Shown: piece after piece, positions 53,663 to 63,086 of the stretch | Position numbering within the stretch: the first letter of the stretch is position 1 | How the letters are laid out: every line of letters begins with the position of its first letter | Assembly (NCBI RefSeq): GCF_000429085.1 | Contig: NZ_AUBE01000004.1 | Location: 248,001-312,000, forward strand | DNA length: 64,000 nucleotides | Direction of reading: 5' to 3' | Source: Streptomyces flavidovirens DSM 40150 | GTDB taxonomy: Bacteria; Actinomycetota; Actinomycetes; Streptomycetales; Streptomycetaceae | Program-made: the position numbers and the translations under genes | The notes under the pieces: generated by a model | What the model was told of the DNA's origin: nothing | The model's database searches: none | What the model saw: only the letters and a program-made list of their open reading frames with translations

Positions 53663-54751
53663 TCAGCCTGTCGTGCACTGCGGCAGGCCGGCCGTGTCCC
53701 CCTCGCGGATCTTCTCCAGCGACTTCCTGGCGTCGTCGATCGTCCTGACCTTCACCAGGGTGAGACCGTCGGGGATGTCCGTGGCGGCGGACGCGCAGTT
53801 CTCGGCGGGCGTCAGGAAGTACTCGGCGCCCGCGTTGCGCGCGCCGACGGTCTTCATCTCGATGCCGCCGATCGGGCCGACCTTGCCGTCCTCGTCGATC
53901 GTGCCGGTGCCCGCCACGAACTTCCCGCCCGTCAGGGGACCGGGCGTGAGCTTGTCGACGATGCCGAGCGAGAACATCAGGCCCGCGCTGGGGCCACCGA
54001 CGTCCGCCAGCTTGATGTCGATGGTGAACGGGAAGGTGTGGTCGGGTCCCGCCTGGATACCGACGAGCGCCCGGCCGTCGTCTCCGGCCTTCTCCGTGGT
54101 GATGGCGATGTCCTCGCTGCCCACCGGCTCCTTGCCCGCCTTCTCCGCCGCCGCCGCGTCCTTGGCCGGGACGATCGTGAAGACGACCTTCTGCGTGGGC
54201 TTGTGCTTGCCGACGAGCTCGGCGACGTCCTCAGGCTCCTTGACGGCCGTACCGTCCACGGCCTTGATGACGTCACCCGCGTGCAGCTTGCCCTCGGCCG
54301 GCTTGTCCTTGAGAACGGTCGAAACCACGACCCGGGTCCGCACCGGAATATCCAGTTCCCGCAGAGCGGCGGTCTTGGCGCTCTCCTGCGACTGGCTGAA
54401 TTCCTCGGCGTTCTCCTGCGTCGACTCTTCCTCGGTCTTGCCGTCGGGGTAGAGGGTGTCGTGCGGAACCACCACGCTGTCGTGCGCGAGCCACCCGTAG
54501 ACCGCCTCGACGAGGTTCATCCTGTAGTCCGCGCCGGTGACTCTGACCGTCGTCATATTGAGATGCCCGCTCGTGGGGTACGTCTTGCGACCGGAGATCC
54601 GCAGTACCGGCTCGCCCTTGGCCTCGCCGAGCGTGTTCACCGTCGGGCCGGGAGACATCTCCGAGTACGGGACAGGGATGAATACGCCCGCGCACAGCAG
54701 CGCGATCAGCATGAGCGTGGAGGCGAGCATCGTCACTGTGCGGCGTGGCAT
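53663..54751 (-). CDS. PDZ-domain Lon-like (S16) membrane protease, YlbL type
   Basis: The 362-residue protein has an N-terminal membrane anchor (TMLASTLMLIALLCAGVFIP), a PDZ domain around residues 140-210 (GKLHAGDVIKAVDGTAVKEP) and a C-terminal Lon-type catalytic domain. The Ser-Lys dyad is in GGPSAGLMFSLGI and IGGIEMKTVGARNAGA. This matches YlbL of Bacillus and its actinobacterial homologues. No ATPase domain is present. ATG at 54751. Confidence 0.9.
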   Translation of the reverse strand: MPRRTVTMLASTLMLIALLCAGVFIPVPYSEMSPGPTVNTLGEAKGEPVLRISGRKTYPTSGHLNMTTVRVTGADYRMNLVEAVYGWLAHDSVVVPHDTLYPDGKTEEESTQENAEEFSQSQESAKTAALRELDIPVRTRVVVSTVLKDKPAEGKLHAGDVIKAVDGTAVKEPEDVAELVGKHKPTQKVVFTIVPAKDAAAAEKAGKEPVGSEDIAITTEKAGDDGRALVGIQAGPDHTFPFTIDIKLADVGGPSAGLMFSLGIVDKLTPGPLTGGKFVAGTGTIDEDGKVGPIGGIEMKTVGARNAGAEYFLTPAENCASAATDIPDGLTLVKVRTIDDARKSLEKIREGDTAGLPQCTTG

Positions 54752-54850
54752 GGAACGACAGTACGGGACGGGTCTGTCAGTCCACCCCTGGGGCCGGTCC
54801 GTCCGGGACCTCACGGCTCGCTCGTACGGTCGGGGCCACATCACGCGTGG

Positions 54851-55021
54851 TCAGACGGCGTCGGTACCGGAGTGGGATTTCTCCATCGCCTCACGGAACC
54901 GCGCGTAGCCGGCGAGTTCGGAGACATCGCCGGCCGTTCGATTTCTGGCTGCCCAGCTTCCCCATATCGCAGCACCAAGTGCAGCGAAAAGCGGAATCAG
55001 CAACCACGCGAGTGCCGCCAT
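54851..55021 (-). CDS. Small membrane protein
   Basis: The 56-residue protein starts with a hydrophobic helix (MAALAWLLIPLFAALGAAIW) and ends in a charged cytosolic tail (ELAGYARFREAMEKSHSGTD). It is likely a conserved streptomycete hypothetical. The ATG at 55021 is chosen; the upstream frame is Arg-rich and unconvincing. It lies between moaE and the PDZ-Lon gene on the same strand, 99 bp before the latter. Confidence 0.7.
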   Translation of the reverse strand: MAALAWLLIPLFAALGAAIWGSWAARNRTAGDVSELAGYARFREAMEKSHSGTDAV

Positions 55022-55172
55022 TCCGACCTCCCGACCCCTAGGGACCGACCGCATTCGGCCGATCAGCAGATTAGCCACCGGTGCGTCCAACGCTCACGGC
55101 AGGGGCCCGGTTACGCAAATCGGGGCGCTTGGGCGCCACCCGGGTTTCAGCGGAGATCCGACGGCAGACGAG

Positions 55173-55634
55173 TCAGCACGCGCCGACCCATTCCTCCGTA
55201 CCGTCGGAGAAGCTCTGGTGTTTCCAGATCGGCACTTCGTGCTTCAGGTCGTCGATCAGCCTGCGGCAGGCCTCGAATGCCTCGCCCCGGTGCGGACAGG
55301 AGACCGCCACGACGACCGCGAGGTCGCCGACTTCGAGGTCACCCACACGGTGGATGGCCGCCAGTGCGCGTACCGGGAATTCCGCGGCGACCTTTTCGGC
55401 CACACGGCGCAGCTCGTCCTCGGCCGAGGGGTGACAGGAATAGCCGAGCCTGTCCACGTCGGCGCCCCCGTCGTGGTTGCGCACGGTGCCGACGAACAGC
55501 GCCGTTCCGCCCGCGGCGTCATCCCCCACGGCTCTGAAGACCTCGTCGACGGAGAGCGGGGTGTCGCGAATCGCCAGCAGCCGGATGGGGTCCTGCGCCG
55601 CCTGCTCGCCCGGGTGGGAATACGTGCCTGCCAT
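55173..55634 (-). CDS. moaE: Molybdopterin synthase catalytic subunit
   Basis: The 153-residue protein transfers sulfur from MoaD thiocarboxylate to precursor Z. Markers are GTALFVGTVRNHDGG, YSCHPSAEDELRR, HRVGDLEVGDLAVVVAVSCP and the catalytic KHEVPIWKHQSF with two Lys. The ATG at 55634 was chosen. The remaining moa genes are not in the window, so its partners are elsewhere. Confidence 0.92.
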   Translation of the reverse strand: MAGTYSHPGEQAAQDPIRLLAIRDTPLSVDEVFRAVGDDAAGGTALFVGTVRNHDGGADVDRLGYSCHPSAEDELRRVAEKVAAEFPVRALAAIHRVGDLEVGDLAVVVAVSCPHRGEAFEACRRLIDDLKHEVPIWKHQSFSDGTEEWVGAC

Positions 55635-55714
55635 GCTGCCCATCGTGCCGTACCGCGGTGACATTGCGGAATAGCGCTTTCGACCGGCTGTACGGGCCCT
55701 TCGTATGGAGGGTC

Positions 55715-56848
55715 CTACATGCGGCCCCGCGCCTTGCGTACGCGGCGTACCAGCGCTGCCGTGCCCAGCAGTGCGACCGTGGCGCCCGCGGCGCCCGCCG
55801 CGGTGGCGTCCTTGCGGCCGAGGCGGCGACCCGCGACGGTGTGCCGGCCGGCGACCTCCTCCAGCAGTTCCGCGAGTACCTCCTCATTGGTCCACTGCGG
55901 CCGCCATCCCGCCTCGTGGAGCCTGCTCACGCTCACCACCCACGGATGCATCGTGTAGGCGAGGTCCCCGGCCGGGGAGGGCGTCAGACCGATCCGGTGC
56001 AGCCTCGCCGCGGCGCCCAGGGCGACCGCGGACGGCAGCTCCATGCGCCGGATGCCGCTGAGCTCCTCGACCTCCGGCTGTTCCAGCCAGCCGTCGCAGC
56101 CGACCGCCAGCTCGCCGTCGACCTTCTCGAGGGCGGCGTACTCCAGCGCGCTGACCAGGTCCTCGACGTGGCAGAACTGCCAGGTGGGGCGGGAGCCGGC
56201 GACGACGAGGAGACGGGGCGACTCGAAGTACCGGGTGAGCGCGGTGTCCGTACCACCGACCAGGACGGCGGGGCGGACCACGGTGACGTTGAGGCCGGGA
56301 TGCGCGCGGGGCGCACGGCGGCCGAGGCGTTCGATTTCGAGGAGGTCGCCGACACCGGCGGCCTCCGCGGTGGCGCGCAGTTCCGCGTCCTCGGACAGCG
56401 GGATGTCGTTGTCGGGCAGCGCGCCGTAGACCATCGCCGACGTGCACAGCACGACCCGGTGGACGCCGGCGGCCGCGGCCGCGGTGAGCACCGTCTGGGT
56501 GCCCCGCACGTTGTACGCCGTACGGGCGGCGGGGTCCGACTCCAGGTCGAGGTCGAGCGCGAGGTGCACGACGACGTCGGCGCCCCGCAGCTTCTCCGCG
56601 ATCGCCGGGTCGCGTACGTCCAGGACGTGCCACTGCGCCTCGGCGACGTCGCCCCGGCGCTCGTCGATGGCGACGACTTGTTTGATCTCATCGGACGCGG
56701 CAAGGCGCCGGGTGAGCAGCGCGCCGATGCCCGAGGCGGCACCCGTGACCGCGACGACGGGACCGCGGGCTGTCGGGGACGAGTCGTTTCGCCTCTGGCG
56801 AACTTCAGCGCTCTGCGATGCGCGAACCTGCGGATCTGGGGAACTCAC
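55715..56848 (-). CDS. NAD-dependent epimerase/dehydratase-like protein with C-terminal membrane helix
   Basis: The 377-residue extended SDR has GAASGIG in VAVTGAASGIGALLTRRLAA near residue 40, a central VVHLALDLDLE, and TSAMVYGALPDN with the Tyr of the active site. The canonical YxxxK Lys is not obvious. The C-terminal 30 residues hold a hydrophobic helix (AAGAAGATVALLGTAALV), suggesting membrane attachment. The GTG at 56848 was chosen because the upstream frame is antisense to promoter sequence. Substrate unknown. It is divergent from the DUF2342 gene. Confidence 0.82.
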   Translation of the reverse strand: MSSPDPQVRASQSAEVRQRRNDSSPTARGPVVAVTGAASGIGALLTRRLAASDEIKQVVAIDERRGDVAEAQWHVLDVRDPAIAEKLRGADVVVHLALDLDLESDPAARTAYNVRGTQTVLTAAAAAGVHRVVLCTSAMVYGALPDNDIPLSEDAELRATAEAAGVGDLLEIERLGRRAPRAHPGLNVTVVRPAVLVGGTDTALTRYFESPRLLVVAGSRPTWQFCHVEDLVSALEYAALEKVDGELAVGCDGWLEQPEVEELSGIRRMELPSAVALGAAARLHRIGLTPSPAGDLAYTMHPWVVSVSRLHEAGWRPQWTNEEVLAELLEEVAGRHTVAGRRLGRKDATAAGAAGATVALLGTAALVRRVRKARGRM

Positions 56849-57039
56849 CGGGCGTCTCCAGCGGTTGTCTTCAGTACGTACACGCCTTGGCGCGTGCGTA
56901 CCAGGTGGCGTCCATCCTGCCGCAGGCAGAGTCCCGGCGGAGCACCGAGCCCTTATCCGGCTCCGGTGTCTACGCTGGGTGGTGATGTCGGGCAGCTGCC
57001 GCCGGCCGGAGCCGGCGGCCTTACGAGCCGAGGAAACCC

Positions 57040-58509
57040 GTGAGTGACACCCCATTCGGATTCGGCCTTCCGCCGGAGGAGCCGGAGGACGGCGACGATG
57101 GCAAGAAGAAGGGCAGCCAGGGCGGTGGCCAGGGTGGCCAGGGTCCGGCGAACCCGTTCGGCGGGTTCGGTCTGCCGGGCGGCTCGGGCGGCGCGGGCGG
57201 AGACAATCCGTTCGCCGCGATGTTCGGTTCGCTGAACCCGAACGACCTGGGCGCGGCCTTCCAGCAGCTTGGGCAGATGCTCAGCTACGAGGGCGGTCCC
57301 GTGAACTGGGACATGGCGAAGGACATCGCCCGCCAGACGGTCTCCCAGGGCACGGCGGACGGCGCCAAGGACTCCAGCGTGAGCCCCGGCGAGCGGTCCG
57401 CGGTCGAGGAGGCGGTGCGTCTCGCCGATCTGTGGCTGGACGGCGTGACCTCGCTGCCCTCCGGTGCGGCAACGTCGGTGGCGTGGAGCCGCGCGGAGTG
57501 GGTCGAGGCGACCCTGCCCGCGTGGCAGCAGCTGGTGGACCCGGTCGCCGAGCGCGTCGGGGCGGCCATGGGCGACGTACTGCCCGAGGAGATGCAGGCC
57601 ATGGCGGGCCCGCTGCTCGGGATGATGCGGTCGATGGGCGGTGCGATGTTCGGCCAGCAGATCGGGCAGGCCGTGGGCGTACTGGCGGGCGAGGTGGTCG
57701 GCTCGACCGACGTCGGGCTGCCGCTGGGCCCGGCCGGCAAGGCCGCGCTGCTGCCGCTGAACATCGAGGCGTTCGGCAAGGACCTGGGCGTCGAGAGGAA
57801 CGAGGTGCGGCTGTATCTGGCGCTGCGCGAGGCCGCCCATCAGCGGCTCTTCGCTCATGTGCCGTGGCTGCGCTCGCACCTGTTCGGCGCGGTCGAGGGG
57901 TACGCGCGCGGTATCCAGGTGGACACCTCGAAGCTGGAGGACGTGGTCGGCCAGCTCGACCCGTCACACCCGGAGCAGCTTCAGGAGGCGCTCCAGCAAG
58001 GCATGTTCCAGCCGGAGGACACCCCGGCGCAGAAGGCGGCGCTGGCCCGTCTGGAGACGGCCCTCGCGCTCGTCGAGGGCTGGGTGGACGCCGTGGTCCA
58101 CGAGGCCGCCAAGCCCCGGCTCACGTCGGCGGACGCGTTGCGCGAGACGCTGCGCAGGCGCCGGGCCTCCGGTGGTCCCGCAGAGCAGACGTTCGCGACG
58201 CTCATCGGTCTTGAGCTGCGCCCGCGGCGGCTGCGGGACGCGGCACGGCTGTGGGCCTCGCTCACGGACGCGCGCGGTCTGGACGGGCGCGACGCGCTGT
58301 GGGAGCACCCGGACATGCTTCCGACGGCCGAGGACCTGGACGACCCCGACGGGTTCGTGCACCGCGAGCAGCTTGACTTCTCCGAGATCGACAAGATGCT
58401 CGGCGAGGCTGCCGGCGGCAGCGCGGACAAGCCGAACCTGAAGAAGGACGACGGCAGGGGCAGCGACGAAGGCAAGGGCAGCGACGAAGAGGGCGACAGC
58501 GACAAGTGA
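57040..58509 (+). CDS. DUF2342-family zinc-dependent metalloprotease-like protein
   Basis: The 489-residue protein has a Gly-rich N-terminal 75 residues, then the DUF2342/zincin-like domain. Its helical core contains YLALREAAHQRLFAHVPWLR with the presumed metal His residues and MAGPLLGMMRSMGGAMFGQQ. The C-terminus is a repetitive Asp/Glu/Gly/Lys tail. In mycobacteria the family is associated with coenzyme F420-related annotation, but activity is unproven. GTG start at 57040. It overlaps the Nudix gene by four bases. Confidence 0.82.
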   Translation: MSDTPFGFGLPPEEPEDGDDGKKKGSQGGGQGGQGPANPFGGFGLPGGSGGAGGDNPFAAMFGSLNPNDLGAAFQQLGQMLSYEGGPVNWDMAKDIARQTVSQGTADGAKDSSVSPGERSAVEEAVRLADLWLDGVTSLPSGAATSVAWSRAEWVEATLPAWQQLVDPVAERVGAAMGDVLPEEMQAMAGPLLGMMRSMGGAMFGQQIGQAVGVLAGEVVGSTDVGLPLGPAGKAALLPLNIEAFGKDLGVERNEVRLYLALREAAHQRLFAHVPWLRSHLFGAVEGYARGIQVDTSKLEDVVGQLDPSHPEQLQEALQQGMFQPEDTPAQKAALARLETALALVEGWVDAVVHEAAKPRLTSADALRETLRRRRASGGPAEQTFATLIGLELRPRRLRDAARLWASLTDARGLDGRDALWEHPDMLPTAEDLDDPDGFVHREQLDFSEIDKMLGEAAGGSADKPNLKKDDGRGSDEGKGSDEEGDSDK

Positions 58510-59027
58510 GCCTGCACGACGACGCTGTCCTCGTACTGAAGAGGTACGAAGACCAGGAAGAGCTGCGCCAGACCTATCTGGATCACCTGTCGGCGCACCC
58601 GGACGGGATGTGGAAGGCCTGCGAGGCCGGGCACCTCACGGCGAGCGCGCTGGTCGTCGATCCGGAGCGCGGGCGGGTGCTGCTGACGCTGCACAGGAAG
58701 CTGAACATGTGGCTGCAGATGGGCGGCCACTGCGAGCCGGGCGACGCGACGCTCAGCGACGCCGCGCTGCGCGAGGCGACGGAGGAGTCCGGCATCGCCG
58801 GTCTCACGCTGCTGCCCGTCGGCCCGGTGCGGCTGGACCGGCACCCGATCCCGGCGCCCTGCAACTGGCACCTGGACGTGCAGTACGCGGCGCTGGCGCC
58901 GGGCGGTGCGGTCGAGGCGATCAGCGAGGAGTCGCTGGATCTGCGCTGGTTCGCGTACGACGAAGTGGCGGGCGTGGCCGACGAGTCGGTCGTACGGCTG
59001 GTGGAACATACCCGCGCGGCACTGTAG
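58506..59027 (+). CDS. Nudix hydrolase
   Basis: The 173-residue protein carries a Nudix box, GGHCEPGDATLSDAALREAT followed by EESGI, at about residues 75-100. It should hydrolyse a nucleoside-diphosphate-linked compound. The GTG start at 58506 overlaps the DUF2342 stop (GTGA), so translation is coupled. The N-terminal 45 residues are helical and precede the fold, as in several streptomycete members. Substrate unknown. Confidence 0.9.
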   Translation: MSLHDDAVLVLKRYEDQEELRQTYLDHLSAHPDGMWKACEAGHLTASALVVDPERGRVLLTLHRKLNMWLQMGGHCEPGDATLSDAALREATEESGIAGLTLLPVGPVRLDRHPIPAPCNWHLDVQYAALAPGGAVEAISEESLDLRWFAYDEVAGVADESVVRLVEHTRAAL

Positions 59028-59051
59028 ACCGGCGTACGCGCGCAGGTGAGT

Positions 59052-59081
59052 AAGGGGCGGGCTCCCAGGAGCCCGCCCCTT
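59052..59081. terminator. Bidirectional terminator after the Nudix gene
   Basis: AAGGGGCGGGCTCC pairs perfectly with GGAGCCCGCCCCTT across two bases. It lies between the convergent Nudix and AIM24 genes. Confidence 0.85.
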
Positions 59082-59100
59082 ACCTGTGCTCTCAGGACGG

Positions 59101-59856
59101 TCAGTTCCAGGCGTTGTTCTGGTTCTGGCCGCGGGCGCCCTGCTGTCCCACGCCGAACTGTGCGGCGATGCCCTGCCCCACCTGGGCGTCCTGCGGCGGC
59201 ATCACCTCGCTGGGCTGTACGAGCGCGAAGCCCTGCCCGAGGAAGCTGAGTTCCCAGCCCTCACCGGTGTTGCCGCGCCGGCGGCGCACGTTCGACGAGT
59301 GCGTCTGGGCCTGCATCTGCACGCGCAGGGAGCTGGACCACGCGACGATCGCGTCCGAGTCGGCGTTGACGTACTTCTCAGGCGTGACCTCAAGCATCAG
59401 GGGCTGGCCCGAGGTCATCAGCGCGACCTTGCCCCGCCCGGAGATGTTGAGCTGGTACTTGCCCGTGCCGGAGATGCCGTACTGGCTGTCCACAGCGATG
59501 ACTTCGGTGTGGAGTGAGGAGTCCAGCGCCAGGACGTACGCGCTGTCCACCGTCATGCCCTCGCGGTCGACGTCCACGAGATGGACGTACTGCGCGAGGT
59601 TGGCGAGGTAGACGGTGCCCTGCCCGGAGCAGCGCATCAGGTCGAGACCCTCACCGGTGCTGGCGCGGGCGCGCCGCTGGCTGTTCGACCGGTACTCGCC
59701 GTCGAAATCGATCAGCCCCTGGTACGCGACCATCGCGCCCTTGCGGGCGAGGAGGTCGTCCTGACCGGTCAGCGAGACCCGCAGGAGCTGCGGGTTCTGC
59801 ACGGTGTACCGGTCCTGGGACTGCTGTTCGGTGTGACTGAAAAGCGGGCTCTGCAT
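59101..59856 (-). CDS. AIM24-family protein, third gene of the AIM24/TerD operon
   Basis: The 251-residue protein has the beta-rich AIM24 (DUF124) fold. Markers are LLARKGAMVAYQGLIDF, LMRCSGQGTVYLAN, ISGTGKYQLNISGRGKVALM and a C-terminal SFLGQGFALVQPSE. The tail is Gln/Asn/Gly-rich. Bacterial AIM24 proteins have no settled role; the yeast namesake acts in mitochondrial inner-membrane organisation. It is 19 bp downstream of the second AIM24 gene. ATG at 59856. Confidence 0.85.
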   Translation of the reverse strand: MQSPLFSHTEQQSQDRYTVQNPQLLRVSLTGQDDLLARKGAMVAYQGLIDFDGEYRSNSQRRARASTGEGLDLMRCSGQGTVYLANLAQYVHLVDVDREGMTVDSAYVLALDSSLHTEVIAVDSQYGISGTGKYQLNISGRGKVALMTSGQPLMLEVTPEKYVNADSDAIVAWSSSLRVQMQAQTHSSNVRRRRGNTGEGWELSFLGQGFALVQPSEVMPPQDAQVGQGIAAQFGVGQQGARGQNQNNAWN

Positions 59857-59875
59857 GGTGTGTTCTCGCTCCCCC

Positions 59876-60556
59876 TCAGCCCCGGATCCGCAGGCGGTCG
59901 GTGCTGTCCTCGCTCGGCTGTACGACGACGATTCCCTCGCCGGAGAAGGCCATCTGGTACGCCTCTCCGCTGCCCCGCCCGACGAGGGCGGACGCCTTGA
60001 AGCTGCGCTTGCCCTTCACCTTGAGGTTCGGGGACCAGGCGACAAGGGCGTCGGGGTCGACGTACGTCTCGTCCTCGCCGCGGCCGCACTCGACGACGAT
60101 CGGTGTGCCGCGCGAGGTCAGGGCGACCCAGCCGGTGCCGGCGATCTCGACGTTCCACAGGCCCTGTCCGGCGAGCTTCGCCATGCCCTTGACCTTCTCG
60201 ACGCCCCACTGGAGGTGCGCGTCGAAGGCGAGCACGTTGCTGCCGTTCACCGAGAGCGAGTCGTTGTTGAGGTTGATGACGACGACGTCCGCGCCGTAGT
60301 CGGCGAGGTAGAGCAGGCCGTCGCCGCTGCACTTCATGACCGGCGCGCCCTCGCCGGTGACCCACTGGGACGCGATCTGGCGTACAGCGGGCGGGTTCGG
60401 CTCGTACTGGATGAAGCCCTCGTACGCCACCATCGAGCCGGTGCGCGCGTAGAGGTCCTGGCCGGTGGCCATGGCGACCTTGAGCATCGCGCGCCCGTGG
60501 TTCTCCATGCGTGCCGCGATCGGGGTCGGGGCGTAGCCCGCGAGTTGCTGATTCAT
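59876..60556 (-). CDS. AIM24-family protein, second gene of the AIM24/TerD operon
   Basis: The 226-residue protein has the AIM24 fold: LYARTGSMVAYEGFIQYEP, VMKCSGDGLLYLADYG, VEIAGTGWVALTSRG and the end FSGEGIVVVQPSED. It is compact, without linkers. The ATG at 60556 is 11 bp after the stop of the TerD-AIM24 fusion gene. Longer upstream frames lie within that gene and are discounted. Confidence 0.85.
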   Translation of the reverse strand: MNQQLAGYAPTPIAARMENHGRAMLKVAMATGQDLYARTGSMVAYEGFIQYEPNPPAVRQIASQWVTGEGAPVMKCSGDGLLYLADYGADVVVINLNNDSLSVNGSNVLAFDAHLQWGVEKVKGMAKLAGQGLWNVEIAGTGWVALTSRGTPIVVECGRGEDETYVDPDALVAWSPNLKVKGKRSFKASALVGRGSGEAYQMAFSGEGIVVVQPSEDSTDRLRIRG

Positions 60557-60567
60557 GACGGGCTCCC

Positions 60568-62202
60568 TCAGACCTCGTAGGGCTGGACGACGATGAAGTT
60601 TCCGGGCGCTCCCCGGAACTGCAGGTTGACGGTCTCTCCGCTGTGGCCGGGGTAGGCGTTGCGGCGCAGCCGCACCTGGCTGGAGAGGATCACCTGGGAT
60701 GCCGAGGACCACGCGACGACGGCGTTGGCGTCGGCGAAGGTGGTCGGCGTGACCGGCAGGACCACGGGGATGCCGTGCGTCTTGACGACGACGGTGCCCG
60801 TTCCCTGGAACTGCATGGTGAACAGGGCGCCGCCCGGAATGCCGTGCCCCTCGATGCGGCGGACCTCGTACTGCAGCGACTCGTCGAACGCGAGAACGTT
60901 CTCGGCGGAGACGCAGATGCCGTCGCCCTGGAGCTCGATGGGGTGCAGGTGCGCGCCGTTCTCGGCGAGGAAGACCTGGCCGCGTCCGGAGCAGCGCATC
61001 AACTCCATTTCCTGCCCGGTGGCGTTGCCCACGATGCGGCCGGTGAAGCCCGCACCCTTGTGACTGAAGTCCACCTTGCCCTGGTACATCACCATGCTGC
61101 CCTGGCGGGCGAGGATCGGCGTACCGCCCATGCCGAGCTCGACTCGCATGAGCTGCTGGTTCTGCGGGGTCCAGCGCTGTCCGGTGGCTGCCTCGCGGTA
61201 CGGCTGGAGGGCGGCCTTGAGCCCGGCTCCGCCCGGGGGGACGCCTTGGGGCACGCCTTGCGGTACGCCTGGGGGCATGCCCGGCGGCATGCCTTGGGGC
61301 TGACCGTACGGGGCGGGCTGGCCGTAACCGCCGGGCGGCTGGGCCTGGCCGGGGACCTGGCCGGGCATCTGACCCGGGACCTGGCCGAACTGCGGCTGCT
61401 GGGGCGGCTGTCCGTACGGCGACGGAGGCGTCGGCGGTACGGGGCCACTCTGCGGCGGAGCCATCGGCGCCGCGACAGTCGGCGCCGCGTACATCTGCGG
61501 GGCGGGCTGCGGCGGTGCGGGCTGCGGCGGCGGGGCGAAGCCCTGCGCGGGGGCCGGCGCCGGCGCAGGGGCCGACGGGGCGGTGGGTGCGCCGAAGGAC
61601 GGTGCGGGCTGCGCCGCCTGGGGCGGCGGGGCGAAGGAGGGCGCCGCTGCCTGCGGTTGCGCGGCCGGCTGCTCCTCAGCCACTTCACCGCCGAAGTTCT
61701 TCAGCAGGGCGTCGAGCCCGCCGTCGAAGCCCTGGCCGACAGCGGCGAACCGCCATACGTCCTTCAGGTAGAAGTCCCCCAGCATCACAGCGCGCTCGGT
61801 GGTGAACTCCGACCCCGTGAAGGCGTACCTGACGACCTCTTCGCCCCCCGCGACGATCCGGATGTAACCGGGCCCCACCTGCGACATCTGCCCCGCGCCG
61901 TCGATCGTCGCGGTGAAGGAAAGCCGGTGGATGTTCGCCGGGATGCGGTCCAGCGTGACGCGGAACGACTCGGTGTCACCCGACTGCGCGCCGAGCTGCT
62001 GAATCGACTCCTCGGGCGATTTCGGCTGATTGAAGAAAATGAAATACCGGTCGTCCGAGAGCTGCTCGTTGGCGTCGAGCCCGAAGCAGCTGATGTCGAA
62101 GGTCAGTCCGGGCCCCGCGATCTGCACACCTACGTACAGATCCGTGCCCGCTGTGAGGTCACTGATCTTGGCCTTGTGGCCGCGTTGAAATTCCCTGGCC
62201 AT
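60568..62202 (-). CDS. TerD-AIM24 fusion protein
   Basis: The 544-residue protein starts with a TerD domain (about 1-175): DISCFGLDANEQLSDDRYFI, FFNQPKSPEESIQ, and FTGSEFTTERAVMLGDFYLK. TerD domains bind calcium and occur in tellurite and chemical-stress systems. A Pro/Gln/Gly/Ala-rich linker (about 180-335) follows with repeats such as GMPPGMPPGVPQGVPQGVPP. An AIM24 domain then runs to the C-terminus (RQGSMVMYQGKVDFSHKG, LMRCSGRGQVFLAEN). ATG at 62202. First gene of the operon. Confidence 0.9.
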   Translation of the reverse strand: MAREFQRGHKAKISDLTAGTDLYVGVQIAGPGLTFDISCFGLDANEQLSDDRYFIFFNQPKSPEESIQQLGAQSGDTESFRVTLDRIPANIHRLSFTATIDGAGQMSQVGPGYIRIVAGGEEVVRYAFTGSEFTTERAVMLGDFYLKDVWRFAAVGQGFDGGLDALLKNFGGEVAEEQPAAQPQAAAPSFAPPPQAAQPAPSFGAPTAPSAPAPAPAPAQGFAPPPQPAPPQPAPQMYAAPTVAAPMAPPQSGPVPPTPPSPYGQPPQQPQFGQVPGQMPGQVPGQAQPPGGYGQPAPYGQPQGMPPGMPPGVPQGVPQGVPPGGAGLKAALQPYREAATGQRWTPQNQQLMRVELGMGGTPILARQGSMVMYQGKVDFSHKGAGFTGRIVGNATGQEMELMRCSGRGQVFLAENGAHLHPIELQGDGICVSAENVLAFDESLQYEVRRIEGHGIPGGALFTMQFQGTGTVVVKTHGIPVVLPVTPTTFADANAVVAWSSASQVILSSQVRLRRNAYPGHSGETVNLQFRGAPGNFIVVQPYEV

Positions 62203-62309
62203 GCGTAACGACCGTCCCCCATCCCGCGGTGAATGCGTCGCGTCAGGCTAACCCGCGAACGGCGGCATCCGGCCGGGCCGGTACACACTCGGTACAGAAT
62301 CACCGACCC

Positions 62310-62885
62310 TCACTCGGTGCGCGCGGCCGGCAGGTGCGGCAGCCGCTCTGCTGCGACCACTCCCTCGAGGTAGCCGCGGGCACGCTCGGTGCGCGGGTAC
62401 GCCTCCAGGAGCTGCCAGAAACGCGGGCCATGACCCGGTACGAGCAGATGGGCGAGCTCGTGGACGAGTACGTAGTCGACGACGTACTCCGGCATGCCCT
62501 GCAGGCGGTGCGAAAGGCGGATGCTGCCTTCGGCCGGGGTGCACGATCCCCAGCGGGTGTTCTGGTTCGTCACCCAGCGCACGGACGCGGGGCGCGCCCT
62601 GCCGTCGAAGCACTGGGCGGACAGCCGACGGGCACGCTCGGCCAGTTCGGCGTCGCCGAAGACGCGCTTGCTCTCCTGGGCGGCGAGCTTGTCGAGCATC
62701 ACGGTCACCCAGCGCTGCTCCTCGGCCTCCGACATCCGGTCGGGGATGAGCACAATCGTGCGGTCGCCCTCCCGGTACGCGGAGACCGTCCTGCTGCGGC
62801 GGGCGCTTCTGCGGACCTCGACAGCGCTCGACCGCGAACCGCGGGGCAGCTGATGTGTCGCACTGTGCAGAGGGTCGACGGGCAC
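62310..62885 (-). CDS. M48/YgjP-like zinc metallopeptidase (DUF45)
   Basis: The 191-residue protein has the YgjP/WLM-type signature WGSCTPAEGSIRLSHRLQ followed by the zinc motif VLVHELAHLLVPGHGPRFW (HExxH with the third His in GHGPRFW). This is a cytosolic metallopeptidase-like fold without signal or membrane helix; substrate unknown. GTG start at 62885. It is 107 bp upstream of the TerD-AIM24 fusion on the same strand and divergent from the ThiF-like gene. Confidence 0.85.
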   Translation of the reverse strand: MPVDPLHSATHQLPRGSRSSAVEVRRSARRSRTVSAYREGDRTIVLIPDRMSEAEEQRWVTVMLDKLAAQESKRVFGDAELAERARRLSAQCFDGRARPASVRWVTNQNTRWGSCTPAEGSIRLSHRLQGMPEYVVDYVLVHELAHLLVPGHGPRFWQLLEAYPRTERARGYLEGVVAAERLPHLPAARTE

Positions 62886-63086
62886 GCCACGACGTTACCC
62901 GCTGCCAGTGGCGGAAGTCCCGCCTCCGGATGGTTCGAACGCCAACCGCTCCCTGGTGTGCAGCATTTGAACGACTGATACGACTAATCCGCCCCCTCTG
63001 TGGACAACTTTCGGCGCCCTTTGGCCGCGCCGTGCATGCTGAGTTCCGAGAGCGGATCTTGGGACAGACCGACGGGGGACGGCGAT

